In this document: piece after piece, positions 7,223 through 13,357 of the stretch
Numbering within the stretch: the stretch's first letter is position 1
Layout of the letters: each line of letters starts with the position of its first letter
The notes under the pieces: generated by a model
The model's input: only the letters and a program-made list of their open reading frames with translations
What the model was told of the DNA's origin: nothing
Database searches by the model: none
From: Thalassospira sp. UBA1131
Lineage (GTDB): Bacteria; Pseudomonadota; Alphaproteobacteria; Rhodospirillales; Thalassospiraceae
Assembly (NCBI RefSeq): GCF_002311515.1
Contig: NZ_DCAO01000080.1
Span: 1-19,092 of the forward strand
Reading direction: 5' to 3'
DNA length: 19,092 bases
Translations under genes and position numbers: made by a program

Positions 7223-8092
7223 TCAGGATTTATAGGCCGCCGGGATGCTGTCTGACGCCTTGATCAGGGCATCCATCACCATGCGGACACCGGGCGAACG
7301 CCGCATATCAGGATGCACCACCAACCAGACCGGTTTGCTAAGTTCGGCCAGACTGTCATCCGCCACCACTTCCAGTCGGTCATCTTCATCTGCCATATAT
7401 CTCGGCAACAAACCCAGTCCGTGACCGGCGGCAACAAAGGCCTGCACCGTTGCGGTATCGTCGGCCTTTATGCGTACTGGCAATTCTTTATCCAGCGTAT
7501 CCCAAACCCAGCCTTGCTGATAATCACCAAATGTGTTGCGACCATCAGCACAAAATTCCCATTTTTCCTTGGGGACACACTCTGTATAGCCCTTTGCCGC
7601 GTAAACCGCATAACGTAACTCGACCAGCTTTCGGACAATCAGGCCACTTTGATCAGGACGTACCATGCGCACAGCAACGTCCGCTTCACGCCGTGCCAGA
7701 TTGGCAACGACGCTTGATGCCAATATTTCATATTCAAGATTTTTCTGATCTCGGAGCAACTCCGCCAATCGCGGCGCAAACAGCAATCGTCCGGCACTTG
7801 GCGGAACGGCGATTTTGACAACACCATGGGCTGTTCCCTCCCCGTGCGCCTGACGTTCGAACACGAGAACGTTGCATTCAACCTGCAACGCTGCAGGCAT
7901 AAGATTTTCGCCAGCCTCGGTCAGTTTCCAGCCCGTAGCCAGACGATCAAACAGATGTGCGCCAAGATCGGCTTCAAGGGCCTCGATCCTTCGCGAAACC
8001 GTTGTGTGATCCTTGCCAAGACACCTTGCCGCACCGGACAAGGTTCCTTCCTTTGCCACCGCAACAAAGAAACGCAAATCATTCCAGTTCAT
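7223..8092 (-). CDS. LysR-family transcriptional regulator, copy 1
   Basis: 289 residues from ATG 8092 (MNWNDLRFF). An ATG three codons upstream at 8101 is possible; 8092 gives exactly the length and N-terminus of the paralogue at 10896-11765. Residues 1-60 form the LysR winged helix-turn-helix (LSGAARCLGKDHTTVSRRIEALE), and about 90-285 the LysR substrate domain, with the subgroup features VVKIAVPPSAGRLLFAPRLAELL, NLARREADVAVRM, FVAAGHGLGLLPRY and VVHPDMRRSPGVRMVMDALI. It faces a DUF1127 gene across a 175-base region with an inverted repeat typical of a LysR site, so it most likely controls that gene and itself. The effector is unknown. The gene converges on the NicO permease with no intergenic base. 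Confidence 0.9.
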   Translation of the reverse strand: MNWNDLRFFVAVAKEGTLSGAARCLGKDHTTVSRRIEALEADLGAHLFDRLATGWKLTEAGENLMPAALQVECNVLVFERQAHGEGTAHGVVKIAVPPSAGRLLFAPRLAELLRDQKNLEYEILASSVVANLARREADVAVRMVRPDQSGLIVRKLVELRYAVYAAKGYTECVPKEKWEFCADGRNTFGDYQQGWVWDTLDKELPVRIKADDTATVQAFVAAGHGLGLLPRYMADEDDRLEVVADDSLAELSKPVWLVVHPDMRRSPGVRMVMDALIKASDSIPAAYKS

Positions 8093-8170
8093 TGGCTCCA
8101 TCCCGGCACGGCTTTTAGAAATAGATAGCCTGCGTAACGCCGAAAACGATGCTTCGCCATTGCGCAAATC

Positions 8171-8187
8171 TGCACAACTGTAGCGCA
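8171..8187. promoter_or_regulatory. Candidate LysR operator between regulator and DUF1127 gene (copy 1)
   Basis: The 17-mer TGCACAACTGTAGCGCA has the form TGC-N11-GCA and sits near the middle of the divergent region. The equivalent site at 11813-11829 (TGCACAGTAGCTATGCA) has the same form and shares TGCACA and TAGC. A TTGCGCA sequence occurs on both sides, at 8160-8166 and 8212-8218, 52 bases apart. This agrees with the partly symmetric T-N11-A type sites of LysR proteins; assignment is inferred from position and repetition. Confidence 0.5.
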
Positions 8188-8267
8188 TTTTATCGGAATT
8201 CATTTGTGTTTTTGCGCATGGCAACCTTGTCGACATCACAAAGCCCACACGATCAAGGAGCATCAAA

Positions 8268-8546
8268 ATGGCTGCCTTAAACCATATCAAATGTCATCCC
8301 GTCGTTGGTCCCCTGTCGAACACGTCATCGTCGGAGATACGCGCACAAAGCCCCAGTTCCCCTGCCTCGCGCCGCCACACCACCGAGGGTTTGCATGCGA
8401 TCATCCCGACGATACTCGATACACTGATTACCGCATACAAGCACTATCAGGGTCGGAATGCACTGGATAAGCTCAGCGATTATCAACTGCGTGACATCGG
8501 TCTTGAACGCACACGTGACGGATACGCAACACGCGACTGGTATTGA
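8268..8546 (+). CDS. Small DUF1127 (YjiS-like) protein, copy 1
   Basis: 92 residues, start supported by AAGGAG at 8255-8260, seven bases before ATG. The C-terminal motif LDKLSDYQLRDIGLERTRDG (about 66-85) is the DUF1127 signature, a short domain of two helices with a basic character. The N-terminal 40 residues are polar, low-complexity and not conserved. DUF1127 proteins of alphaproteobacteria are small, often stress-induced; in Rhodobacter sphaeroides one (CcaF1) binds RNA and its gene is followed by the CcsR small RNAs. The same arrangement may apply here, because a chain of hairpins and a terminator follow (8571-8711). It is divergent from a LysR gene, and a second LysR/DUF1127 pair lies at 10896-12148. 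Confidence 0.85.
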   Translation: MAALNHIKCHPVVGPLSNTSSSEIRAQSPSSPASRRHTTEGLHAIIPTILDTLITAYKHYQGRNALDKLSDYQLRDIGLERTRDGYATRDWY

Positions 8547-8570
8547 TTTTCTTCAATACCGCCCCCCGAA

Positions 8571-8711
8571 CATCAAAGCGGCCCCGGCTCCAAACAGAAC
8601 CGTTGGCAATCGACACGCTTTGATGCTGCTAACTTGGGAATACGACTATTGCCAAGTTGGTCAATGCCTCCCTTAAGGCAGACAAAGGCCCCTGCAATGC
8701 GGGGGCCTTTT
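8571..8711 (+). ncRNA. Candidate structured 3' RNA or small RNA after the DUF1127 gene
   Basis: Four hairpins follow one another on the plus strand. First, CATCAAAGCG (8571-8580) pairs perfectly with CGCTTTGATG (8616-8625). Second, AACTTGG (8631-8637) pairs with CCAAGTT (8652-8658), and inside it AATA-CGAC-TATT forms a further four-pair stem. Third, TGCCT-CCCTTA-AGGCA (8665-8680) exposes a pyrimidine loop, with CCTCC at 8667-8671 resembling an anti-Shine-Dalgarno sequence. Fourth comes the terminator at 8684-8711. No protein is encoded here. The layout recalls the CcsR small RNAs of Rhodobacter, which are processed from the 3' region of a DUF1127 mRNA and carry CCUCC loops. Whether this is a processed 3' RNA, an independent small RNA, or just a stabilising 3' end cannot be told from the sequence. 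Confidence 0.5.
8684..8711. terminator. Strong intrinsic terminator after the DUF1127/structured RNA unit
   Basis: AAAGGCCCC (8684-8692) pairs with GGGGCCTTT (8702-8710) around a nine-base loop, then continues with T. The A's before the stem mean it could also work on the other strand. It ends the 8268 transcript. Confidence 0.85.
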
Positions 8712-8789
8712 GTTCATAGTCTGAAATTGCTCGGACTTGAGTTTGTCGATAACGGTATTAGCTGTTTTTGCCAACAGGACGCCGGACAT

Positions 8790-8822
8790 AAAAACAGCCC
8801 GCAAGGGGACACTTGCGGGCTG
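8790..8822 (-). terminator. Intrinsic terminator for the 8861-9307 gene
   Basis: CAGCCCGCAAG (8795-8805) and CTTGCGGGCTG (8812-8822) form a perfect 11-pair stem with a six-base loop. On the minus strand it is followed by five T's (8794-8790). It lies 38 bases beyond the minus-strand stop at 8861. Confidence 0.9.
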
Positions 8823-8860
8823 AAAACGATCTCGTCTATTTGGGCAAGACGGTCTCTGCT

Positions 8861-9307
8861 TTACTGGGCAGATACAACTTTCATCACCAGTTTCCCGTCC
8901 GGCTTGATCGGGCCGTCTTCCTTGGCCCCGAGGGTGTATTCGAAGACACCCGTTTTCATGCCACCGGCTTCGGAATGCACCATCAGCATCAACATTTCGC
9001 CGGACTTGACCGGTTCCTGCAGGATGGCGGATACATCCATGTTTTCACCCTTTTTAAGCGGTGCATAGCCAACGACCGGTCCCGGCTTCATATCGCTGTT
9101 AGTGCGATGGACAACCAGCCAGCCGTTTTCGCCTGCCATGATTTTCGATGCGGTCACCACCCCAGCCGAAACATCTTGATCCATGGCTTCGACCATCGGA
9201 CCCATTGCGTTTGCCGCACCGGCACCACCGAATACAAAACCGGCACTCAGCATCATTGCCGTGATCACGCCGGTTGCTTTTGCCGTTGCTTTGGCTTTGA
9301 AGGTCAT
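8861..9307 (-). CDS. Small secreted DUF7282-like protein, likely ECF sigma target
   Basis: 148 residues. The start ATG at 9307 has AGGAG at 9315-9319, seven bases ahead, and gives a clear signal peptide (MTFKAKATAKATGVITAMMLSAGFVFGGAGAANA, cut near residue 34). The mature part, about 110 residues, has QDVSAGVVTASKIMAGENGWLVVHR, PGPVVGYAPLKKGENMDVSAIL, SGEMLMLMVHSEAGGMKTGVFEY and DGPIKPDG, which fits the DUF7282 beta-sandwich-like domain of exported proteins. No catalytic residues are recognisable; the protein is notably methionine-rich. It lies downstream of an ECF sigma/anti-sigma pair on the same strand, after a 134-base gap holding a sequence shared with the sigma gene's upstream region. 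It is therefore likely to be a member of that sigma factor's regulon; function unknown. Confidence 0.75.
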   Translation of the reverse strand: MTFKAKATAKATGVITAMMLSAGFVFGGAGAANAMGPMVEAMDQDVSAGVVTASKIMAGENGWLVVHRTNSDMKPGPVVGYAPLKKGENMDVSAILQEPVKSGEMLMLMVHSEAGGMKTGVFEYTLGAKEDGPIKPDGKLVMKVVSAQ

Positions 9308-9390
9308 GTGAAGTCTCCTTTGCTTTTGATCTGGAACGCGCTGTTTTCTGCGCTCGCTCATGTCATGCGTTTCATCGCACACACAGAAGC

Positions 9391-9416
9391 TACGCAGCCA
9401 AATCAATCGGGTTTCA
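9391..9416 (-). promoter_or_regulatory. Candidate ECF sigma promoter for the secreted protein gene
   Basis: On the minus strand the 26 bases read TGA-N14-GGCTGCGTA, with AAACC following the TGA. The same two blocks at the same distance occur upstream of the sigma gene (10813-10838). The TGAAAC-like block is suited to a -35 element, and the GCGTA block to a -10 element, of an ECF promoter. The start codon lies 84 bases downstream. Inferred from the shared sequence only. Confidence 0.4.
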
Positions 9417-9441
9417 GCAAAGGTGATTTTTTTTGATTTTT

Positions 9442-10182
9442 TTACTGAGCGACGGAAATAAGGCGCCCATGGATCGCAGGACCGGTTGGCTGACCAGTTG
9501 GTGAACCGCCTTCGGGCTCCAAGCTGATGCCAAACGTTGCATTGCGCAACATGGCGGGATCAAATCCGCCAAGCTGTTTGGTTGTCGGATTGGCGATGTT
9601 TTCAAGCAGGCCCAGCGATTTTGGCTTCGGCCCGGTTTCCTCCGTCACGATCCAGAGCTGATAGGTCTTGCCTTCGGGTACGGTTGCCTCGACCGGGCGA
9701 ATGGTGACTTCACGGGTTTCAAGATCAACACTCATGACAAAGGCCGGTTGGGTGTCATCGCGATGGAAGACGGCAACAAACTGTCCGTTCTGGACCGGGG
9801 AATTCAGATCACCTGAAAGCACAACCACAATCAGACTGGCCGCAATCGCCGCCGCCCCCAGCGCACCGGCACGCCAAACGGCCAGTCGACGTTTGAGTTT
9901 GGCGAATTCCACCACACCCGGCACGTGTTGGCTGGTGGCTTGGCGCGTGGCCTGTGCGGCACCTTCGATCCGGGCACGAATACCGGCAAACAGATCGCTC
10001 GACGGGGCAACCGCATCATAATGGGCATTTAGCGGCGACAGGCGCGCTTCCCAGTCGGAAATCGCGCGATCAAGTTCGGGTTCCTGGCTGCGACGTGTCT
10101 CAATGGATTGGCGTTGCGCGGGCTCAAGAGTCCCCAACACATATTCCGCCGCCAACATGTCAATATCATCCCGGTCCGTCAT
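9442..10182 (-). CDS. Anti-sigma factor, RskA family
   Basis: 246 residues from ATG 10182, which overlaps the TGA of the sigma gene (ATGA, 10179-10182), the usual sigma/anti-sigma coupling. Residues 1-60 (DDIDMLAAEYVLGTLEPAQR...DWEARLSPL) are the cytoplasmic sigma-binding domain of the anti-sigma-K type; there is no zinc-binding HxxxCxxC motif. A single membrane helix follows at about 105-123 (RAGALGAAAIAASLIVVVLS). The C-terminal periplasmic domain, about 120 residues, matches RskA: VAVFHRDDTQPAFVMSVD, PEGKTYQLWIV, GLLENIANPTTKQL and FGISLEPEGGSPTGQPTGP. It should hold the ECF sigma factor at the inner membrane until an envelope signal releases it. The inducing signal is not evident from the sequence. 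Confidence 0.9.
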   Translation of the reverse strand: MTDRDDIDMLAAEYVLGTLEPAQRQSIETRRSQEPELDRAISDWEARLSPLNAHYDAVAPSSDLFAGIRARIEGAAQATRQATSQHVPGVVEFAKLKRRLAVWRAGALGAAAIAASLIVVVLSGDLNSPVQNGQFVAVFHRDDTQPAFVMSVDLETREVTIRPVEATVPEGKTYQLWIVTEETGPKPKSLGLLENIANPTTKQLGGFDPAMLRNATFGISLEPEGGSPTGQPTGPAIHGRLISVAQ

Positions 10183-10721
10183 GTTCCCAGGCATTCCTTT
10201 AATTGTCTCAGACTGCGATGCAGCCATGTCTTGATCGTTCCGACCGGTTGGGCAAAGCGTTCTGCCAGTTCGGCACGTGACCAGCCTTCGAGATAGGCCA
10301 GCTTTACAATCTGCTGGCGGTCGTCTTCGAGATCGTTCAGGCAACGGTCAAGTTGCCGCATCTCGTCTGCAACTGCCATCTGGTCAAATGCAGAGTCCGA
10401 CGATATCAGCGTTTCAATATCTGCATCCTCGATATCGGCTTCCGGGCGTTGCCGCCGGACGATATCAATCGCCCGGTTGCGGGCAATGGTTGCCATCCAT
10501 GTGATGATCGAGGCACGACCGGGCTCGAAATCCCCCGCCTTTTGCCAGATACGCACATAAATGTCCTGAAGGGCGTCCTCGCTCTCGGCGCGATTTCTCA
10601 AGATACGCAGGACGATGCCGAAAAGTTTCGCTGATGTTGCATTATAAAGCTGTTCGAAGGCATCCGTATTGCCTTCGATCGACTGCCTCAGCAGGTTTTC
10701 CAAATCCCGGGTCGATGTCAT
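10179..10721 (-). CDS. ECF-type RNA polymerase sigma factor
   Basis: 180 residues from ATG 10721 (MTSTRDLENLL). The upstream in-frame extension to 10805 has no family resemblance, and a weak GGCGG lies a few bases before 10721. Sigma region 2 spans about 20-90 (AFEQLYNATSAKLFGIVLRIL, ESEDALQDIYVRIWQKAG, WMATIARNRAIDIVRRQR), and region 4 about 125-178 (CLNDLEDDRQQIVKLAYLEGWSRAELAERFAQPVGTIKTWLHRSLRQLKECL), with the helix-turn-helix that reads the -35 box. Only regions 2 and 4 are present, as in extracytoplasmic-function sigma factors. Paired with an RskA-type anti-sigma factor it belongs to the SigK-like group. Both its own upstream region and that of the 9307 gene carry TGA-N14-GGCTGCGTA, which suggests autoregulation. 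Confidence 0.92.
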   Translation of the reverse strand: MTSTRDLENLLRQSIEGNTDAFEQLYNATSAKLFGIVLRILRNRAESEDALQDIYVRIWQKAGDFEPGRASIITWMATIARNRAIDIVRRQRPEADIEDADIETLISSDSAFDQMAVADEMRQLDRCLNDLEDDRQQIVKLAYLEGWSRAELAERFAQPVGTIKTWLHRSLRQLKECLGT

Positions 10722-10779
10722 ACCCACCGCCACATGCATACACCCCGCCACAAGTGCGGCTGTATGAAAGAAACAAATA

Positions 10780-10799
10780 CGGGATCGCGCATGATCCCG
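10780..10799 (-). other. Hairpin in the putative sigma-gene leader
   Basis: CGGGATC (10780-10786) and GATCCCG (10793-10799) form a perfect seven-pair stem with a six-base loop. If transcription begins just below the promoter-like site at 10813-10838, it would sit near the 5' end of the mRNA. A weaker stem, CCGC/GCGG, follows between it and the start codon. No T-run follows, so it is not a terminator; function unknown. Confidence 0.35.
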
Positions 10800-10812
10800 A
10801 GCCATAAGTCAT

Positions 10813-10838
10813 TACGCAGCCAGATAGCAACCTGATCA
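10813..10838 (-). promoter_or_regulatory. Candidate autoregulated ECF promoter of the sigma gene
   Basis: On the minus strand the 26 bases read TGA-N14-GGCTGCGTA, with TCAGG after TGA. The spacing is identical to that upstream of the secreted-protein gene (9391-9416), and TGATC resembles the -35 element of several alphaproteobacterial ECF promoters. It is 92 bases before the sigma start codon. Confidence 0.4.
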
Positions 10839-10895
10839 ATTTTATTTCAAAGAAAACAACGCGTAGGGTTGCCTCCTTGCATGTCGGTTTGCTGC

Positions 10896-11765
10896 TCAGA
10901 CCTGATATTCCTCGGCGATGTTGTTGGCCGCCTTGATCAGGGCATCCATCACTAGACGCACGCCCGGCGATCGGCGCATATCCGGGTGCACCACCATCCA
11001 CACACTTTCACGACTGCGCCCTTCGACGTCTGCGTGGATCAGTTCGAGTTCATCATCGCGATCACCAAAATAGCGCGGCAAAACGCCAACGCCATGGCCG
11101 GCGGCAATGAACTGACGGACGGTTTCGGTGTCATCAGCGCGGAACCGACAGGGCAATTCGCGGTCAAGCACCGTGCGCACCCATTCCCGTTTGGATGCGC
11201 CATATGTGGTGTCCTCATAACCACAGAATTCCCAATCCATTTCCGGCACGCGGTCCTTGTAACCAACCCCGCCATACAGCCCCACGCCCAGTTCAACCAG
11301 TTTGCGGGTAATCAGGCCGGGTTCGCGCGGCGTAATCATGCGTACTGCGACATCGGCTTCACGTCGCGCCAGATTGACGATATTGGCCGCGCCAATGATT
11401 TCGAATTCGAGTCCCTTGTGCGCCTTGAGCAATCGAGCAAGGCGCGGCGCGAACAATACGCGTCCGGCAACCGGGGGCACGGAAATGCGTACAACCCCGT
11501 GGGCGGCTTCATCGCCCTTTGCCTGTCGCTCGAATGTCAGGGCTTCTTCTTCGACTCGTTCGGCCACAGGAACAAGGTTTCGACCCGCTGATGTCAGCTG
11601 CCAGCCACGTGGCAATCGGTCAAAAAGTTTTGTGCCAAGATCACTTTCGAGCGCCTCGATCCGTCTCGCAACGGTGGTATGTTCTTTACGCAAACGTCGC
11701 GCTGCACCGGACAGGCTATTTTCTTCCGCAAGAACAAGGAAGTAGCGTAAATCATTCCAATTCAT
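10896..11765 (-). CDS. LysR-family transcriptional regulator, copy 2
   Basis: 289 residues, ATG at 11765 (MNWNDLRYF). Helix-turn-helix at about 5-60 (LSGAARRLRKEHTTVARRIEALESDLG) and LysR effector domain at about 90-285. It aligns without gaps of note to the regulator at 7223-8092, with more than half the residues identical by eye. Shared stretches include SGAAR, NLARREADVAVRM, AAGHG-G-LPRY and VVHPDMRRSPGVR-VMDALIKA. Like copy 1 it is divergent from a DUF1127 gene, across 149 bases containing a TGC-N11-GCA repeat. It probably represses or activates that gene and itself. The two copies are too different to be a recent duplication, so they may have distinct effectors. Confidence 0.9.
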   Translation of the reverse strand: MNWNDLRYFLVLAEENSLSGAARRLRKEHTTVARRIEALESDLGTKLFDRLPRGWQLTSAGRNLVPVAERVEEEALTFERQAKGDEAAHGVVRISVPPVAGRVLFAPRLARLLKAHKGLEFEIIGAANIVNLARREADVAVRMITPREPGLITRKLVELGVGLYGGVGYKDRVPEMDWEFCGYEDTTYGASKREWVRTVLDRELPCRFRADDTETVRQFIAAGHGVGVLPRYFGDRDDELELIHADVEGRSRESVWMVVHPDMRRSPGVRLVMDALIKAANNIAEEYQV

Positions 11766-11809
11766 AGGCGTTATTTGGTCCCTTGGAATCTGTCAAAATC
11801 GTCGTGCAT

Positions 11810-11832
11810 TTTTGCACAGTAGCTATGCAAAA
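11810..11832. promoter_or_regulatory. Candidate LysR operator between regulator and DUF1127 gene (copy 2)
   Basis: Perfect inverted repeat TTTTGCA (11810-11816), nine bases, TGCAAAA (11826-11832), containing TGC-N11-GCA at 11813-11829. The matching site in the first cassette is 8171-8187. In both cassettes a CGCAT-containing block follows 42 to 44 bases after the start of the 17-mer, on the DUF1127 side (11855 and 8215). Confidence 0.55.
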
Positions 11833-11914
11833 CAAAGTAGTTCCCGTTTTATTTCGCATATGACATTTTCCGCCCATCGAAACGCAAATCAACCGTAGAT
11901 CATAGGAGGCCATC

Positions 11915-12148
11915 ATGGCACACACGGTTTCCGCTGCACCGCAATTCAATGCTGCTACCGACCCGTTCGCGAAACGCATGCCGTTCGGATCGCTTCTGAG
12001 CAAGATCGCCAACAAGATCGGTAAGGCACGTGCACCCAAAGCCGCGAGCTACGGTTGGGATTCACTGAGCCATGCTGAACTTGCCGACCTTGGTCTGCAG
12101 CGCAAATTCAACGGTTCGACCTGGTATGTTGACCGCATTTCGCGCTAA
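11915..12148 (+). CDS. Small DUF1127-like protein, copy 2
   Basis: 77 residues, start fixed by AGGAGG at 11904-11909, five bases before ATG. The motif WDSLSHAELADLGLQRKF (about 48-65) is the DUF1127 core, parallel to LDKLSDYQLRDIGLER in the copy at 8268. The N-terminal half is basic, with KIANKIGKARAPKAA, and otherwise not conserved between the copies. A short hairpin (12149-12178) starts right after the stop, followed by a strong terminator (12197-12228), so it is a single-gene transcript. Likely a small regulatory protein, possibly RNA-binding as shown for some relatives; specific role unknown. Controlled, by position, by the divergent LysR at 11765. Confidence 0.82.
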   Translation: MAHTVSAAPQFNAATDPFAKRMPFGSLLSKIANKIGKARAPKAASYGWDSLSHAELADLGLQRKFNGSTWYVDRISR

Positions 12149-12178
12149 GGCGTGATCGGGCGCGGCACCGATATCGCC
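12149..12178 (+). other. 3' hairpin directly after the second DUF1127 stop codon
   Basis: GGCGTGATCGG (12149-12159) pairs with CCGATATCGCC (12168-12178) except for two central bases, around an eight-base loop. It is not followed by T's. It may protect the 3' end or be part of a short 3' RNA together with the terminator at 12197. Confidence 0.4.
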
Positions 12179-12196
12179 GCATGGACGACCCTGATA

Positions 12197-12228
12197 AAGA
12201 AGGGACCCAAACGGGTCCCTTCTTTTAT
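12197..12228 (+). terminator. Strong intrinsic terminator after the second DUF1127 gene
   Basis: AAGAAGGGACCC (12197-12208), loop AAAC, GGGTCCCTTCTT (12213-12224), then TTATTT. Twelve perfect pairs. Its core (AAGGGACCC, AA, two bases, GGGTCCCTT) is almost the same as the terminator at 16491-16518. Confidence 0.92.
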
Positions 12229-12656
12229 TTGTCCGTCATCAATTGAACAGACACGCATCGCCAACGGACAATGCCACCTATACCATCACGAAAATGACTC
12301 GTAGTCACTTTTGAGAATTCTCATTCTCCTATCAACTCAAAGGATTTTATCGTAGATAATTATAAACTTATTGCGATTTTTGCGTAGGGAGTTGTCTTCG
12401 GAAGCGACAATAGAAATTTAATATCTGAATATACACATGTAACTCGGAAACCAAAGCCTCAAGGCAGGCAAACGACTGATTTCCAAGCAAAACCCTTTTG
12501 AAAACATAACGAACGCATCCCTGCCATGCCTTGACGCATGGCTAAACGGGGGGCGTAGAATTGCTCTATCAAATCAGGATCATGTCAGGAAAAGACCTGC
12601 TTAGCCGCCACTGCAGCACTCTTTTTCATCCTGAGAAAAGACGAGAGAGCAAAAAA
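12229..12656. other. AT-rich intergenic region upstream of the dehydrogenase operon
   Basis: About 430 bases without a credible gene; the reading frame of the next gene can be opened back to a TTG at 12561 but that extension resembles nothing. It holds a palindrome with overlapping half-sites, GAGAAT-TCTC-ATTCTC (12313-12328), reminiscent of Fur-type boxes; a short repeat TGACT-CGT-AGTCA just before it; a UUCG-type hairpin within 12391-12410; and a perfect hairpin at 12523-12542. It presumably contains the promoter and control sites of the operon starting at 12657. No clear promoter hexamers could be chosen. Confidence 0.5.
12523..12542. promoter_or_regulatory. Perfect inverted repeat upstream of the dehydrogenase operon
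   Basis: GCCATGC (12523-12529), six bases, GCATGGC (12536-12542), 114 bases before the first start codon. It could be a repressor operator or a leader hairpin; there is no T-run after it, so termination is unlikely. Confidence 0.4.
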
Positions 12657-13355
12657 ATGAGTGAAGAAAACTTCAAGCTGAGCCGGCGCAGATTTCTGCA
12701 GGCCGGTGCAGTCGGGACGATGCTGTCAGCAGGATACTCTGCCAGTGCAATCGCCCAATCCGACACGCCCCACCTGTCCGACTACCAACCCGAATATTTC
12801 ACCGCTGCGGAATGGGACTTCATTGTCGCAGCAACCGACCGCCTGATCCCGGCTGATGGAGAAGGCCCCGGCGCACTTGATGCCCACGTGCCGATCTTTA
12901 TCGACCGTCAGCTTGTCGGGTCCTTTGGACAGGCCGCTGACTGGTACATGGAAGGTCCGCATGATCCAAATGCACCGGCCGCTCTTGGCTATCAATCCCC
13001 GCTGACACCGGCAGAGGCCTATCGTGCCGGGATTGCTGAGCTGAATACTTGGTGCAAAGAAAACCACGGTGCTGTTTTCGCCGAGCTCGAGAAAGAAACC
13101 AAGGACGCGGTTCTGACGTCCCTAGAAAAGGGGGATATCGAACTGGCTGACACCAAGGGTGCCAATCTGTTTGATCTGCTTTTGCAGAACACCAAGGAAG
13201 GTTATTTCGCCGATCCGATGTATGGCGGCAACCATGAAATGGCGGCCTGGAACCATATTGGTTTCCCCGGCGCACGCGCAAGTTTCCGCGAATGGGTTGG
13301 CATTGAAAAGCCATACCCGCTGGGCCCTGTCGATATTTCCGGGAAAAGAGGCTGA
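12657..13355 (+). CDS. Gluconate 2-dehydrogenase-type small subunit (subunit 3), Tat-exported
   Basis: 232 residues from ATG 12657; GAGAGAG at 12643-12649 is the likely ribosome site. The N-terminus carries a twin-arginine signal, SRRRFLQAGAVG (residues 9-20), with a hydrophobic stretch and a cut near A-I-A-Q. The rest matches the gluconate 2-dehydrogenase subunit 3 family: FTAAEWDFIVAATDRLIPADGEGPGA, then DRQLVGSFGQAADWYMEGPH, and near the end GYFADPMYGGNHEMAAWNHIGFPGA. In this three-part complex the small subunit is needed for folding and Tat co-export of the flavoprotein. First gene of a three-gene operon; only two bases separate it from the flavoprotein gene. Closely related complexes act on gluconate, 2-ketogluconate, sorbitol or fructose, so the substrate is not fixed by sequence alone. 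Confidence 0.9.
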   Translation: MSEENFKLSRRRFLQAGAVGTMLSAGYSASAIAQSDTPHLSDYQPEYFTAAEWDFIVAATDRLIPADGEGPGALDAHVPIFIDRQLVGSFGQAADWYMEGPHDPNAPAALGYQSPLTPAEAYRAGIAELNTWCKENHGAVFAELEKETKDAVLTSLEKGDIELADTKGANLFDLLLQNTKEGYFADPMYGGNHEMAAWNHIGFPGARASFREWVGIEKPYPLGPVDISGKRG

Positions 13356-13357
13356 TC

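Noticed and set aside
8093..8290. Extended start of LysR copy 1
   Set aside because: The extra 66 residues have no LysR similarity, would cover the operator region, and overlap the start of the divergent DUF1127 gene; the paralogue begins MNWNDLRYF.
8813..9436. Plus-strand open frame opposite the secreted DUF7282-like protein
   Set aside because: The minus-strand gene has a ribosome site, signal peptide and terminator; the plus-strand product is low-complexity, rich in H and F, and would read through the minus-strand terminator region.
10986..11591. Plus-strand frame opposite LysR copy 2
   Set aside because: Antisense shadow of a conserved regulator gene, no supporting start signals or domain.
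12561..12656. N-terminal extension of the dehydrogenase small subunit from TTG 12561
   Set aside because: The extension would put the twin-arginine motif more than 40 residues in, and a good ribosome site with ATG exists at 12657.
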